Positions 53,820 to 62,296 of a stretch of 64,000 nucleotides of DNA are shown one piece after another. The position numbers were made by a program, and so were the translations under genes. Below the pieces are notes generated by a model. The model was not told the origin of the DNA. It was given only the letters and a program-made list of their open reading frames with translations, and did not search any database. Position 1 is the first letter of the stretch; each line of letters starts with the position of its first letter. This DNA is from Flammeovirgaceae bacterium 311 (GTDB taxonomy: Bacteria; Bacteroidota; Bacteroidia; Cytophagales; Cyclobacteriaceae): assembly GCA_000597885.1 (NCBI GenBank), contig CP004371.1, positions 2,062,501 to 2,126,500 of the forward strand, read 5' to 3'.

Positions 53820-54524
53820 ATGAAGAAGCAGCAAAACTGGATGCTTGATGAATTAACTTGTGTCGGTAGAGAGAACTTAGATGCTGTTCATGCAGAACGT
53901 TACGATAAAAAGGAAGATGCTAAGGCAAACAGCGAGGTAAATCTACTGCAAAAGATGGGATTTAACAGTCAGTCAGAGATTGTTGACATTGGGACTGGGA
54001 CTGGGCAGTTTGCATTGATCGCGGCTACAGTATGTGCACGCGTGGTTGCAGTAGATGTATCGCCAGTAATGCTAAAACAGTTAAAATCAAAGATAGAAGA
54101 ATCAGGTTTATCGAACATAGAAGTTGTACAGTCAGGATTTTTAACTTACGAACACAATGGTAAGCCAGCCGATTTTGTGTACTCCAGGCTTGCTCTACAT
54201 CACCTTCCTGATTTCTGGAAAGTTATTGCCCTTAAACGTATTCATCGGTTTATGAAACCTGGTGGTATATTAAGATTATGGGATGTTATCTACGACTTTA
54301 ATCCAGATGAGATAGACAGGCGTATAGATTTGTTTTGTAATACTTTAGGAAATGACATTAAGAAAGAGTGGGTTAGAGAGGAGATGGAAGAACACATTCG
54401 TGATGAACACTCTACATTTCGATGGCTTCTTGAATCTATGCTTGAGCAGTGTGGTTTTGAAATAGAAGATGTCAATTATTCCCCAGATGGTTTCTTCGGT
54501 AAATACATTCTCCGGGCAACCTAA
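53820..54524 (+). CDS. class I SAM-dependent methyltransferase, cassette 14
   Basis: 234 residues. Methyltransferase motif I is VDIGTGTGQFALIAA (near residue 57), motif II VVAVDVSPVML, motif IV/post region ADFVYSRLALHHLPDFWK, and motif VI-like RFMKPGGILRLWDV. Soluble, no signal peptide. Substrate not evident; the N-terminal TCVGRENLDAVHAERYD resembles small-molecule methyltransferases of the UbiE/arsenite type but lacks the cysteines of ArsM. Last gene of the array. Confidence 0.85.
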   Translation: MKKQQNWMLDELTCVGRENLDAVHAERYDKKEDAKANSEVNLLQKMGFNSQSEIVDIGTGTGQFALIAATVCARVVAVDVSPVMLKQLKSKIEESGLSNIEVVQSGFLTYEHNGKPADFVYSRLALHHLPDFWKVIALKRIHRFMKPGGILRLWDVIYDFNPDEIDRRIDLFCNTLGNDIKKEWVREEMEEHIRDEHSTFRWLLESMLEQCGFEIEDVNYSPDGFFGKYILRAT

Positions 54525-54546
54525 AATAAACAGAAAGGAACACAGG

Positions 54547-54675
54547 CTATAACGTTCTTTAAGCGTTGCGGGCTGATTAGCTAAAATTGGGTATTTTAGC
54601 TCCTAATAAAATTCGGTGCAGCCAGATAGTTGATTGCTCCGAAACCTGCACTACGCTTATACCCGGCCGTTGGGT
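54547..54675 (+). repeat. possible attC of a different type at right border (attC13)
   Basis: CTATAACG...TTTAAGCG opposes CGCTTATACCCGGCCGTTGGG, and inner arms GCGGG / CCTGC also pair. About 129 bp with R''-like CTATAAC and R'-like GTTGGGT, but none of the sequence of the other sites. It would close cassette 14. Confidence 0.4.
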
Positions 54676-54871
54676 GGATTTCCCACATTAAAAGCCTCAC
54701 AATTTCGCCAGCTAAGGTTAAAAAAACAGGACCTATAAAAAGCGTTGTATTTTAATGAGGTTTGTCAGAATGTTTAAAATGGACAAACGCAAAACCTTGA
54801 ATCAAAATAAACCACAATGAATCTAGTTGTGCCAAGAAACAAATAACTCAATAGGAAAGACTAAAAAGTAA

Positions 54872-54903
54872 TTGGGGTTTGGGGTACCACCCCTAAACCC
54901 CAA
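54872..54903 (-). terminator. strong G/C hairpin after the glycosidase gene
   Basis: TTGGGGTTT... / ...AAACCCCAA stem of ~14 bp. On the minus strand it is followed by TTACTTTTTAG, so it may end the gene at 54978. The remaining bases between 54676 and 54977 show no gene. Confidence 0.5.
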
Positions 54904-54977
54904 TATCCTCTTAACGTCTTATGCAGCCAATTGATAATCTCATGGGTTACTGATACAATAATTGAGTGTTTGAAACC

Positions 54978-56039
54978 CTATTGTTTCTTTGCGTTTTTTG
55001 GCTTTTCTACGGCCGTTTCATTGTCATCCAAATCCTGGCCAAAATCAGGCATGCCATCTTCGGTCCATCTTAGTATCCTGGCACGGGTATGGCGGTTTGG
55101 ATCGTACAGGGGTTCGCCATCAATTTCTTTATAATCGCGGGCATGGTAAATCATTACATCGGTTTTACCATCTTCAGCCACTATAAAGCTGTTGTGCCCC
55201 GGTCCGAAACGTTTAAGTGCTTCGTTGGCAGAGAAAACAGGTTCGGGTAATTTGTTCCAGGAGGCAGGATCAAGAAGGTCGGAATTCTCGTCGGCCCACA
55301 TCATACCTATGGCATAGTTTGCATCGGTGGCACTGGCCGAAAATGTCAGAAATACCTTTCCGTTGCGGATTAATACTGCCGGGGCCTCGTTTACATTATG
55401 TCCTCTCCTCTCCCATGCATATTCTGGCTGGGAAATGACTACCTGTTCATCGCCTAGGGTGGTCGGGCTGGTCATCTTTGCAATATACAAGCCTGTGTTC
55501 ACCTCCTTGTCAGATGCTCTGTCGGTCCATATCATGTAGCGCTGACCGTTGTGTACAAAAGTGGTGGCATCCAGGGAAAATTCATCCCTTTTGGCCACAA
55601 TCTGTCCTTCCTCTTTCCATTCGCCCTTTGTTGGATCTTCCGCTGGATTCGACAAGGCATACATGCGTAGTTTCCATTTATCCTCGGCCTTAGAGGCTGC
55701 AAAATAGATATACCATTTTCCATCAATCCGATGCAGCTCAGGAGCCCAGATATGTTCGCTCATAGGTCCTTTTTCATGCTTACGCCATACTACTACCGGT
55801 TCTGCTTCTTTTATGCCATTAATGGTTTTTGACTTCCTTAGTTCAATGCGGTCGTACTCAGGAACTGTGGCAATAAAATAATAAGTACCATCGGCAGCTT
55901 TCCAGACATGCGGATCTGCCCTTTGCTGGGCCAGGGGGTTGTTAAACTGGTTTTTCTTCTGATTTTGTGCATTCGCTGCCAATCCGCTGACAATAAGCGC
56001 TATCGCAAGAAAAAATTTCAGGAGTTTGATGGAGTTCAT
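54978..56039 (-). CDS. glycoside hydrolase family 43-type enzyme
   Basis: 353 residues from the ATG at 56037-56039, where a signal peptide begins (LLKFFLAIALIVSGLAANAQ); an in-frame ATG at 56126 would precede it with 29 non-signal residues. Five-bladed propeller marks of GH43: QRADPHVWKAADGTYYFIAT with the likely catalytic-base Asp, HIWAPELHRIDGKWYIYFAA, DATTFVHNGQRYMIWTD, NEAPAVLIRNGKVFLTFSAS with the likely acid Glu, and GPGHNSFIVAEDGK. Probably an exported arabinosidase/xylosidase-type enzyme. No SusC/SusD pair is adjacent. The C-terminal ~20 residues are a charged tail. Confidence 0.88.
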   Translation of the reverse strand: MNSIKLLKFFLAIALIVSGLAANAQNQKKNQFNNPLAQQRADPHVWKAADGTYYFIATVPEYDRIELRKSKTINGIKEAEPVVVWRKHEKGPMSEHIWAPELHRIDGKWYIYFAASKAEDKWKLRMYALSNPAEDPTKGEWKEEGQIVAKRDEFSLDATTFVHNGQRYMIWTDRASDKEVNTGLYIAKMTSPTTLGDEQVVISQPEYAWERRGHNVNEAPAVLIRNGKVFLTFSASATDANYAIGMMWADENSDLLDPASWNKLPEPVFSANEALKRFGPGHNSFIVAEDGKTDVMIYHARDYKEIDGEPLYDPNRHTRARILRWTEDGMPDFGQDLDDNETAVEKPKNAKKQ

Positions 56040-56249
56040 TTTGCTTATGCTGATAATGTTTACAGAATATTGTCCAGATAATCTTGTTCCAATAAAATTA
56101 AACGTAAAAAATACATTTAAATTCAATAAACATAATATTAAGGTTCTTTTTGTCCCCCTATTTCTCCAAGAGCTTGTGTTGAAGAATAGAACCGATCATT
56201 CATTCTTTGTTCTATAACCCCCTAATCCTAAAATTACCGGGGCCTATTC

Positions 56250-56446
56250 CTGGGTTAATTTAGCCCTGGCAATGCGATATTGCAGAGAATAATATTGAGT
56301 TGCACTATCAGTGCTTAAGAGCCTTAGTGACAGTTCAGGTAGTAAAAAAACAGATAGCCAGGATGTTCAGTGAGGATGAGATGAAGGTTGTTGACCCACT
56401 GTTGGCAAGGATTAAGACATGGGATTATCAAATTCCAGGCTTCTGA
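56250..56446 (+). pseudogene. possible unrecognised gene remnant in a ~480-bp gap
   Basis: In the frame of the GAG at 56297 the DNA reads ELHYQCLRALVTVQVVKKQI then ARMFSEDEMKVVDPLLARIK and TWDYQIPGF before a TGA at 56444-56446. The composition looks protein-like, but there is no start and I cannot name the family. The rest of the gap 56040-56520 holds no gene that I can see. Confidence 0.25.
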
Positions 56447-56520
56447 CACCTGCTTTATCTTATAATAATGTAGGTTTGTCGCTGGCTTATATAATATATA
56501 AAATTCAATAAGATAGATTC

Positions 56521-57327
56521 ATGATGAGGTTGTTACCAGTTCCATTCGTTGTTCTGCTGCTATTTTTTTGCAGCCATTGCACCTCCGTTCAGACAGAGCG
56601 TGAGCAGGAAGAATGGCAGACAATTTTCAATGGCAAAGACATCAACGACTGGATCGTTAAGATCCATCACCATGAGGTGGGAGATAATTACGCCAATACC
56701 TTTCGGGTAAAGGATGGTTTGCTGCAGGTGAACTACGATGGTTACAGTGATTTCAACAACCGCTTTGGCCACCTGTTTTACAAGGAGCCTTTCTCCTCCT
56801 ACCACCTGCTGGTAGAATACCGGTTTAGGGATCAGTGGCTGGAGGACGCCCCGGAGTATACGATCAAAAACAGCGGGATTATGTTCCACTCCCAGGATCC
56901 CAGAACGATACGTAAGGAGCAGGACTGGCCTATCTCTGTTGAATTTCAGCTGCTGGCCGGCCTGGGTGATGGAAATCCCCGCCCTACCGGCAATATGTGC
57001 TCCCCCGGTACAGATGTGGTATTCGAGGGTAAGATCGATCCCAGGCATTGTATAAATTCTACCTCTGATACCTACGAAGCAGATGAGTGGATACGGGCCG
57101 AGCTGATCGTACTGGCAGACTCGCTGGTAATCCACATGATCAACGGAGATACCGTATTACAATATACCAAGCCGCAAATAGGAGGAGATGTGGCCGGTTA
57201 CGACCCCGCCATCAAACAGGATGGGAAGCTGCTGAAAGAAGGCTACATTGCCCTGCAAAGCGAAGGGCAGGCCATTGACTTTAGAACAGTAAAGATCCGG
57301 GAGTTGAAGCCGGAAAACCTAAAGTAG
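56521..57327 (+). CDS. DUF1080 (3-keto-disaccharide hydrolase-type) lipoprotein
   Basis: 268 residues. Signal peptide with a lipobox-like FCSHC near residue 20. Concanavalin-like DUF1080 marks: WQTIFNGKDINDWIVK, FRVKDGLLQVNYDG, EYRFRDQW, NSGIMFHSQDP and a late GYIALQSEGQAIDFRTVKI. DUF1080 proteins include 3-keto-glycoside hydrolases and many of unknown role in Bacteroidota. Alone on its transcript, ending in a bidirectional terminator. Confidence 0.88.
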   Translation: MMRLLPVPFVVLLLFFCSHCTSVQTEREQEEWQTIFNGKDINDWIVKIHHHEVGDNYANTFRVKDGLLQVNYDGYSDFNNRFGHLFYKEPFSSYHLLVEYRFRDQWLEDAPEYTIKNSGIMFHSQDPRTIRKEQDWPISVEFQLLAGLGDGNPRPTGNMCSPGTDVVFEGKIDPRHCINSTSDTYEADEWIRAELIVLADSLVIHMINGDTVLQYTKPQIGGDVAGYDPAIKQDGKLLKEGYIALQSEGQAIDFRTVKIRELKPENLK

Positions 57328-57368
57328 CAGCAAAGCTGTATACTGGTGAATAGCATACGCTAAAACTA

Positions 57369-57417
57369 AAAACAACACCCGGCAGGTTGCTTATCGCAGT
57401 TGCCGGGTGTTGTTTTT
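57369..57417. terminator. bidirectional terminator
   Basis: AACAACACCCGGCA / TGCCGGGTGTTGTT stem with a T-run on the right and A-run on the left, between converging genes. Confidence 0.85.
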
Positions 57418-57451
57418 ACAGAAAAATCTATGAGCTCTTCCTTATTCCGCT

Positions 57452-59599
57452 TCAGGAAACACCTTTCATGGCATCCTGCTCGATGAAGGGCTGGTGGTAA
57501 ATGCGTTTTTGAGTGGCTTTAAAAATGGCATTGGCCACGGCGGCACCAGTAGGCGGCAGGGCAGGTTCGCCCAGGCCTGTGGGGTCAATACCATTATCAA
57601 CAAAGTGGAGCTCTATATCCGGCACTTCCTTCAGGCGGATCAGGCGGTAATTATTGAAATTCTGCTGTTCCGGCACACCTTCCTTAAAGGTCATGTTGCC
57701 ATACATGGCGTGTCCCAGTCCATCCACAATACCGCCCATCACCTGCTGACGGGCACCGCTTAGGTTCACCACCTGCCCGCAGTCCGATACGGCATATATT
57801 TTCTTGAGCACCGGCTTACCACCTTCCATAACCACCTCTCCTACCTGGGCTACATAGGAGCGGTGAGAAAAGTAAACACTAAAGCCCTGGTGTACCGACT
57901 TCTTTTTGCCCCAGTCAGCTTTTTCGGCTGCCATTTGGGTAACGGTTTTCATCCGGTCAATGTCATAGCCGATCTCACCTACAGGCGATTGCTTTGCTTT
58001 ATCCATCAGTGCCAGCCTGAACTGCACCGGGTCTTTGCCTGCCGCAAGGGCTACCTCATCTATAAAAGACTGCTCGGCAAAGGCCAAAAAGTTGGTAATG
58101 GGTGCACGCCAGGGGGCTGTGGTAATGGGCGATTTATGCTCCACGGAATCGATCAGCAGGTGCTCCACAGAACCGGAAGGAAAATTATTTTCCCGGGTAG
58201 GGTTGCCTGCATTGATGCCAACGCCACGGAGTTTATAGCCAATCATATTCCCAGCGGCATCCAGGGCAGCCTCGAAGCGGTAGCGCACTGCCGGACGGTA
58301 ATTACCTCCTGCCATATCGTCTTCGCGGGTCCAGATAACCTTTACCGGGGCTTTGGCCAGCTTAGATACGTGCACGGCTTCTTCTACATAATCTGCCATC
58401 AGGCGACGGCCAAAGGCACCACCCATACGGGTCATTTCCACTGTGATTTTTTCTGGCGCTATACCTGTGATCTGGGCGGCAACCCCGCGGGCACGATCAG
58501 GCGTTTGGGTAGGGCCAATCAGCTCCACACCATCGGCACGTACATGGGCAAAGAAGTTCATGGGCTCCAGCGGACTGTGCGGCAGGAACGGACACTGATA
58601 CTCGCTCCTCACCACCTTCGCCGCTCTTTTAAAAGCGGCTTCCACATCGCCATCCTGCCGGCGTACCGTAGCCTCTTTGCTATCCAGGAGTTCTTTGAAG
58701 AGCCGGTCATGGTCGGCACTGCTTTCAAGCGCTGATTCCTGCTCGTATTCCACCTGCAGGGCTTTGCGGGCTTTCATCACCTGCCAGGTAGATTTGCCTA
58801 CTACTGCTACCTTGTTATCGAAGCGTACCACATCCACTATACCAGGCATGGCTTTGGCGGCCGAGGCATCCACAGACTTTAGCTTCATGCCAAAAGCCGG
58901 CAGGCGCTGCACCATGGCGGTAAGCATGCCTTCGCGGTAAAAGTCCATGCCGAACAGCGGCTTTCCTGTGATGATATCCCCATTGTCCACATTGTTGATG
59001 GCCTTACCGATCAGCTTGAAATCTCTGGGGTCTTTTAGCTTTACACTGGCCGGAACAGGCAGTTTTGCCGCATCGGCTGCCAGCTCGCCATAGCCCAGCT
59101 GGCGGCCGCTGGCCTTGTGCAGTACCAGACTGTTTTGGGTGCTTAACTCTGATACAGGCACCTTTAAGCGTTTGGCGGCGGCTTCCATCAGCATCTGCCG
59201 GGCAGTAGCACCGGCCTCGCGCAGGCGTTTCCAGGAGTGAGGAATGGCCCCGCTGCCCCCTGTTACCTGGCGCTCGTACTTGCTGCTGTCCAGGGCTGCC
59301 TGCACCACCTTTACCCTATTCCAGTCTACATCCAGCTCTTCGGCCACAATCATGGGAAAGGAGGTCTTGATGTTCTGGCCAATTTCGGGGTTAGGCGAGA
59401 AAATGGTAACCACGCCATCGGGAGCAATGGACAGGTAGCTGTTAAAATCCACACTGGCGGCAGCCAGTGCTGCATTTTCTATTTCGCCGGTAGCGGCTAT
59501 GCCGGCACCATAAAGCTTAAAGCCAATCAGGAGGCCTCCGCCTGCCAGGAGCGACTGCTTCAGGAAATTTCGTCTGCTTGTATTAGGTTGGGTCGACAT
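57452..59599 (-). CDS. molybdenum hydroxylase large subunit (isoquinoline oxidoreductase beta-like)
   Basis: 715 residues with a twin-arginine signal (SRRNFLKQSLLAGGGLLIGF). Marks of the xanthine dehydrogenase/aldehyde oxidase large subunit: TGGSGAIPHSWKRLREAGA, MTRMGGAFGRRLMADYVEEA, TAPWRAPITNFLAFAEQSFID, and near the end GLGEPALPPTGAAVANAIF, with the base Glu region. It should bind a molybdenum cofactor and oxidise an aldehyde or N-heterocycle outside the cytoplasm. Co-transcribed with the iron-sulfur subunit, 2 bases apart. No cytochrome partner is adjacent. Confidence 0.9.
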   Translation of the reverse strand: MSTQPNTSRRNFLKQSLLAGGGLLIGFKLYGAGIAATGEIENAALAAASVDFNSYLSIAPDGVVTIFSPNPEIGQNIKTSFPMIVAEELDVDWNRVKVVQAALDSSKYERQVTGGSGAIPHSWKRLREAGATARQMLMEAAAKRLKVPVSELSTQNSLVLHKASGRQLGYGELAADAAKLPVPASVKLKDPRDFKLIGKAINNVDNGDIITGKPLFGMDFYREGMLTAMVQRLPAFGMKLKSVDASAAKAMPGIVDVVRFDNKVAVVGKSTWQVMKARKALQVEYEQESALESSADHDRLFKELLDSKEATVRRQDGDVEAAFKRAAKVVRSEYQCPFLPHSPLEPMNFFAHVRADGVELIGPTQTPDRARGVAAQITGIAPEKITVEMTRMGGAFGRRLMADYVEEAVHVSKLAKAPVKVIWTREDDMAGGNYRPAVRYRFEAALDAAGNMIGYKLRGVGINAGNPTRENNFPSGSVEHLLIDSVEHKSPITTAPWRAPITNFLAFAEQSFIDEVALAAGKDPVQFRLALMDKAKQSPVGEIGYDIDRMKTVTQMAAEKADWGKKKSVHQGFSVYFSHRSYVAQVGEVVMEGGKPVLKKIYAVSDCGQVVNLSGARQQVMGGIVDGLGHAMYGNMTFKEGVPEQQNFNNYRLIRLKEVPDIELHFVDNGIDPTGLGEPALPPTGAAVANAIFKATQKRIYHQPFIEQDAMKGVS

Positions 59600-59601
59600 G
59601 C

Positions 59602-60063
59602 TTATTTTAGTTTGGCGGCGGCCAGGGTTACGGCTTCACGGATACGGTGGTAGGTACCGCAGCGGCATATATTGCCGTTCATGCCGGTATCTATTTCTTC
59701 GGTGCTGGGGTTGGGGTTTCGTTTCAGTAAAGCCGCGGCAGTCATGATCTGGCCTGCCTGGCAATAGCCGCACTGGGCAACATCTACCTCGTTCCAGGCC
59801 TGCTGCACCGGGTGATCGCCCTGCGCCGAAAGTCCCTCAATGGTGGTGATTTTAGCATCGCCTACGGCAGAAACCGGAAATACACAGGCACGAACGGCCT
59901 GATCGTTGAAATGAACCGTACAGGCCCCGCACAGGGCAATTCCGCAACCAAACTTGGTGCCCAGCAGCCCCAGGTGGTCACGCAGCACCCATAGCAGCGG
60001 GGTATCGGGCTCCACATCGACCTGGTATGTTTGTCCGTTTATTTGCAGCTTATATATCGCCAT
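59602..60063 (-). CDS. [2Fe-2S] subunit of molybdenum hydroxylase
   Basis: 153 residues. Plant-type cluster motif [17 protein letters not shown] and C-terminal cluster motifs [10 protein letters not shown] and [13 protein letters not shown], with a single ferredoxin-like N-terminal domain ([20 protein letters not shown]). First gene of the two-gene operon; passes electrons from the large subunit. Length typical of the IorA/CoxS-like subunit. Confidence 0.92.
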   Translation of the reverse strand: MAIYKLQINGQTYQVDVEPDTPLLWVLRDHLGLLGTKFGCGIALCGACTVHFNDQAVRACVFPVSAVGDAKITTIEGLSAQGDHPVQQAWNEVDVAQCGYCQAGQIMTAAALLKRNPNPSTEEIDTGMNGNICRCGTYHRIREAVTLAAAKLK

Positions 60064-60163
60064 TGCTCTGTTCTAGTTTGTAATTAATTTCAAATTAAGG
60101 AAAAACTTACTGTTTTGGTGAGATCGTAAAAGATTTAAGGGCTTAAAGGCTAAGAATTCACCT

Positions 60164-60412
60164 TTGCATAGCCAGTTGCCAGGCCATTATTCTCTACCAG
60201 TAACTGGAACAGCTAATAAGCCGGGAAGCGTTCCGGACACAGATCCTTTTTTGAAGGGGCGTATTTTTTCCAACAGGCTATGCATCAGCCATAAACTGGG
60301 CAGAAAAATTAACTGGGACCCTGTCCATCAGCTCATAGAACCAGTACCCGGCATAGACCTGGATGAGGCACTGCTCTACAATGAACAGTATTACAAACCG
60401 GTGATCATGTAA
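60164..60412 (+). pseudogene. possible fragment of Gfo/Idh/MocA oxidoreductase C-terminus
   Basis: The short frame ends CISHKLGRKINWDPVHQLIE and LDEALLYNEQYYKPVIM, resembling the LGRKLxWDP...RP.R end of Gfo/Idh/MocA oxidoreductases. The N-terminal domain is absent. Could be coincidence. The rest of the ~510-bp gap 60064-60572 shows nothing else. Confidence 0.3.
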
Positions 60413-60572
60413 GGGGCCGCTTGTTCGCCGCTAAGGTTAGCACTTATCATATGCCTGCCCCCATTCCTCTCCGCATTAAAATAAGTTTTAAAGAAGGCCT
60501 GCAGAAGTAAAAACTGCACGCTTTTATTTTGTGAACAATCCTTATATTGAGTAGGACTTTAACAGCCTGCTT

Positions 60573-61436
60573 ATGAAAAAGCTTTTCAGGTATCTGGAGG
60601 AGATACCTATGAGCAAAAGATGGGTTCTGGCCATCATTGCTATTAGCATTGCGGTTGTGCCAACGCTAATCAACCTGCTGTTTACTTCAGAAACACTTAG
60701 AACGCTGCTTGATGAGCAGCTCAACTTTGTGCTGATGGGTATGGCTGTTTACTGTAGCTGGCTTACGCTCCTTTACCTTCTGACAAGGAAAGACCGGGTA
60801 GGGCTGAAACACCTTAGCCTCACAAGGGCAGCTATCACCAAAGGCTTGATCATTGGCATTGGCCTTTTTGCAGCTGTTAATGCTGCGCTGCTCCTGAAAT
60901 CGTTAATTTTCGAAGATTCCATAGCCTTAAGCAGGAGATTTTCTTCCCTGGAGGGAGCATCAGCAGCCCTGGGCGTATTTACCTTTAACATCTTTTTGGG
61001 AGCTTTTGCAGAGGAGATACTCTGCAGGGTGTATTTAATTCCACAATGCTTTCTGCTGCTCGGCAGGAAAATAAAGCATAAAGCCACTGCATTGTTGCTG
61101 TCGCTGGTGCTATCGCAGCTGCTGTTTGCGGCAGCACATTTGCCGCGTGATCTGTTTCGCTTTGATGTGAGTGCTGCCACCATCATCAGCACCCAGGCGC
61201 AGCTGTTTATGAGTGGCATCATCCTGTCGCTGGTGTACCTGAGAACCAGAAATGTTGTATTCCTGGGCCTGTTTCATGCATTCATGAACTATGGCTTACC
61301 CATTACAGGGATGGATGCTGACTTTAAGCTTTATTATATGGTAGCAGCATTTGCCATTGCAGTCTTCTGGGGTAAAATCCTGAAAACAGACAGAACAGCT
61401 GAAGCTTTAAGTCCCGATTTGCTTGCGGTGAAATAA
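60573..61436 (+). CDS. CPBP family intramembrane metalloprotease
   Basis: 287 residues with about eight membrane helices. Abi/CPBP motifs: GAFAEEILCRVYLIPQ (EExxxR) near residue 150, LFAAAHLPRDLFRF, and GLFHAFMNYGLPI with the last His. The family includes CAAX-type proteases and bacteriocin-immunity proteins. Starts after a ~500-bp gap; single-gene unit. Confidence 0.88.
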   Translation: MKKLFRYLEEIPMSKRWVLAIIAISIAVVPTLINLLFTSETLRTLLDEQLNFVLMGMAVYCSWLTLLYLLTRKDRVGLKHLSLTRAAITKGLIIGIGLFAAVNAALLLKSLIFEDSIALSRRFSSLEGASAALGVFTFNIFLGAFAEEILCRVYLIPQCFLLLGRKIKHKATALLLSLVLSQLLFAAAHLPRDLFRFDVSAATIISTQAQLFMSGIILSLVYLRTRNVVFLGLFHAFMNYGLPITGMDADFKLYYMVAAFAIAVFWGKILKTDRTAEALSPDLLAVK

Positions 61437-61528
61437 ACTGAAGGATAAGGGTGAATGTTGCTGAAGTCTATTTTTGAAGTCTATTTTCTGCCTGCTGCGT
61501 GCTGTAGCATTGGCAGAAGGATGAGTGT

Positions 61529-62296
61529 CTACTGGACAATAGGAACAGGCTTTGTTTTACCGGCACTGTTCAGGTTATAATGGAAGTAAATTCTCCACAG
61601 TTCAAAGGGTACCTTCAGCATATGAGTGATCTTCAGATGTGAATGATCTTTTCGTTTCCACTCGTTAAGCGGAATTTCAATGACAGAAGTGCATATTTCT
61701 TCTCGGCCAAACAGTTCTATTAAACGGGCCAGTATCTCCATATCAAAAAGCCAGCGGGTAATAAAAGGTTTGGCAAATATCTCTCTGGCTATTTTAGTAT
61801 TGATCAGTTTTGCCCCACACTGAGTGTCGTACACGGGTATTTTCAAAGTCATGCTGGCTACGGTAGAGAATACTCTGCCAAAATAGTGCCGTCCCAGGTT
61901 TCGCTCTATCGTGGCCCCCAAACGTTTAACCCGTGATCCCAGAATAAGTAATTTCCCCTCCCCCGCTTCTTCCAGCAGGTGTAATACCTCTGTCAGCGGG
62001 GTTGAAAAATCAGCATCAAAGTATCCTATATAATCAAAATCATACCAGCCCAATGCCTGTAGCACACCCGTGCGTACAGCTTCCGCTTTGCCCCTGTTCT
62101 GGGGGAGGCTTAACACCAGCACCCGTTTTTCCCTTCCATGCTCCAGCTTATGGAGGAGGCTAAGGGTATCATCACTACTGCCATCATTCACAAAACAAAA
62201 GAAGAAGCCAGTGCTGTGGTATACCTTCAGGAACTCCTCTGCCTGCAGCCTGAATTGCTCGTTGTAGCATGGTATTACAATGCAGATCTTTTGCAT
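61529..62296 (-). CDS. glycosyltransferase family 2 (dolichyl-phosphate-mannose synthase-like)
   Basis: 255 residues. GT-A fold marks: CIVIPCYNEQFRLQ, FVNDGSSDDTLSLL, NRGKAEAVRTGVLQAL, and the DxD-like YIGYFDADFSTPL, then QCGAKLINTKIAREIF and RWLFDMEILARL. Family members transfer a sugar from a nucleotide to a lipid carrier. No membrane helix is present. Start overlaps the methyltransferase stop by 22 bases; operon with it and the membrane protein upstream. Confidence 0.9.
   Translation of the reverse strand: MQKICIVIPCYNEQFRLQAEEFLKVYHSTGFFFCFVNDGSSDDTLSLLHKLEHGREKRVLVLSLPQNRGKAEAVRTGVLQALGWYDFDYIGYFDADFSTPLTEVLHLLEEAGEGKLLILGSRVKRLGATIERNLGRHYFGRVFSTVASMTLKIPVYDTQCGAKLINTKIAREIFAKPFITRWLFDMEILARLIELFGREEICTSVIEIPLNEWKRKDHSHLKITHMLKVPFELWRIYFHYNLNSAGKTKPVPIVQ

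Larger units (their letters stand above)
34682..54675 (+). mobile_element. integron-type gene cassette array without visible integrase (CALIN-like)
   Basis: About 14 mostly single-gene cassettes are separated by ~125-bp imperfect palindromes. Each site reads AAC AACA GAATAAAGCA ... TGCTTTATTC AATGGAC GTT, i.e. R'', spacer, L'', variable terminal structure, L', spacer, R'. For most cassettes the ~13 bases that open the cassette are complementary to the ~13 that precede its own closing site, and these bases differ between cassettes; a shared unit with cassette-specific closing arms is the integron hallmark. All cassettes read rightward except one block at 45728-46868. No tyrosine recombinase of the IntI type is present in the window. 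Six insertion sequences sit in the attC sites. Region is visibly more A+T-rich than its flanks. Confidence 0.88.

Noticed and set aside
53820-54524. Methyltransferase considered as ArsM (arsenite methyltransferase)
   Set aside because: The conserved cysteines of ArsM are not present; kept as a generic methyltransferase.
34682-54675. Repeats considered as a CRISPR array
   Set aside because: Units are ~125 bp imperfect palindromes, 0.4-2.6 kb apart, with genes between them; no short regular repeat-spacer pattern and no cas gene.
34682-54675. Repeats considered as MITEs or REP/BIME elements
   Set aside because: A MITE or REP would have constant ends and would not have end bases that vary with, and pair only within, each intervening gene unit.
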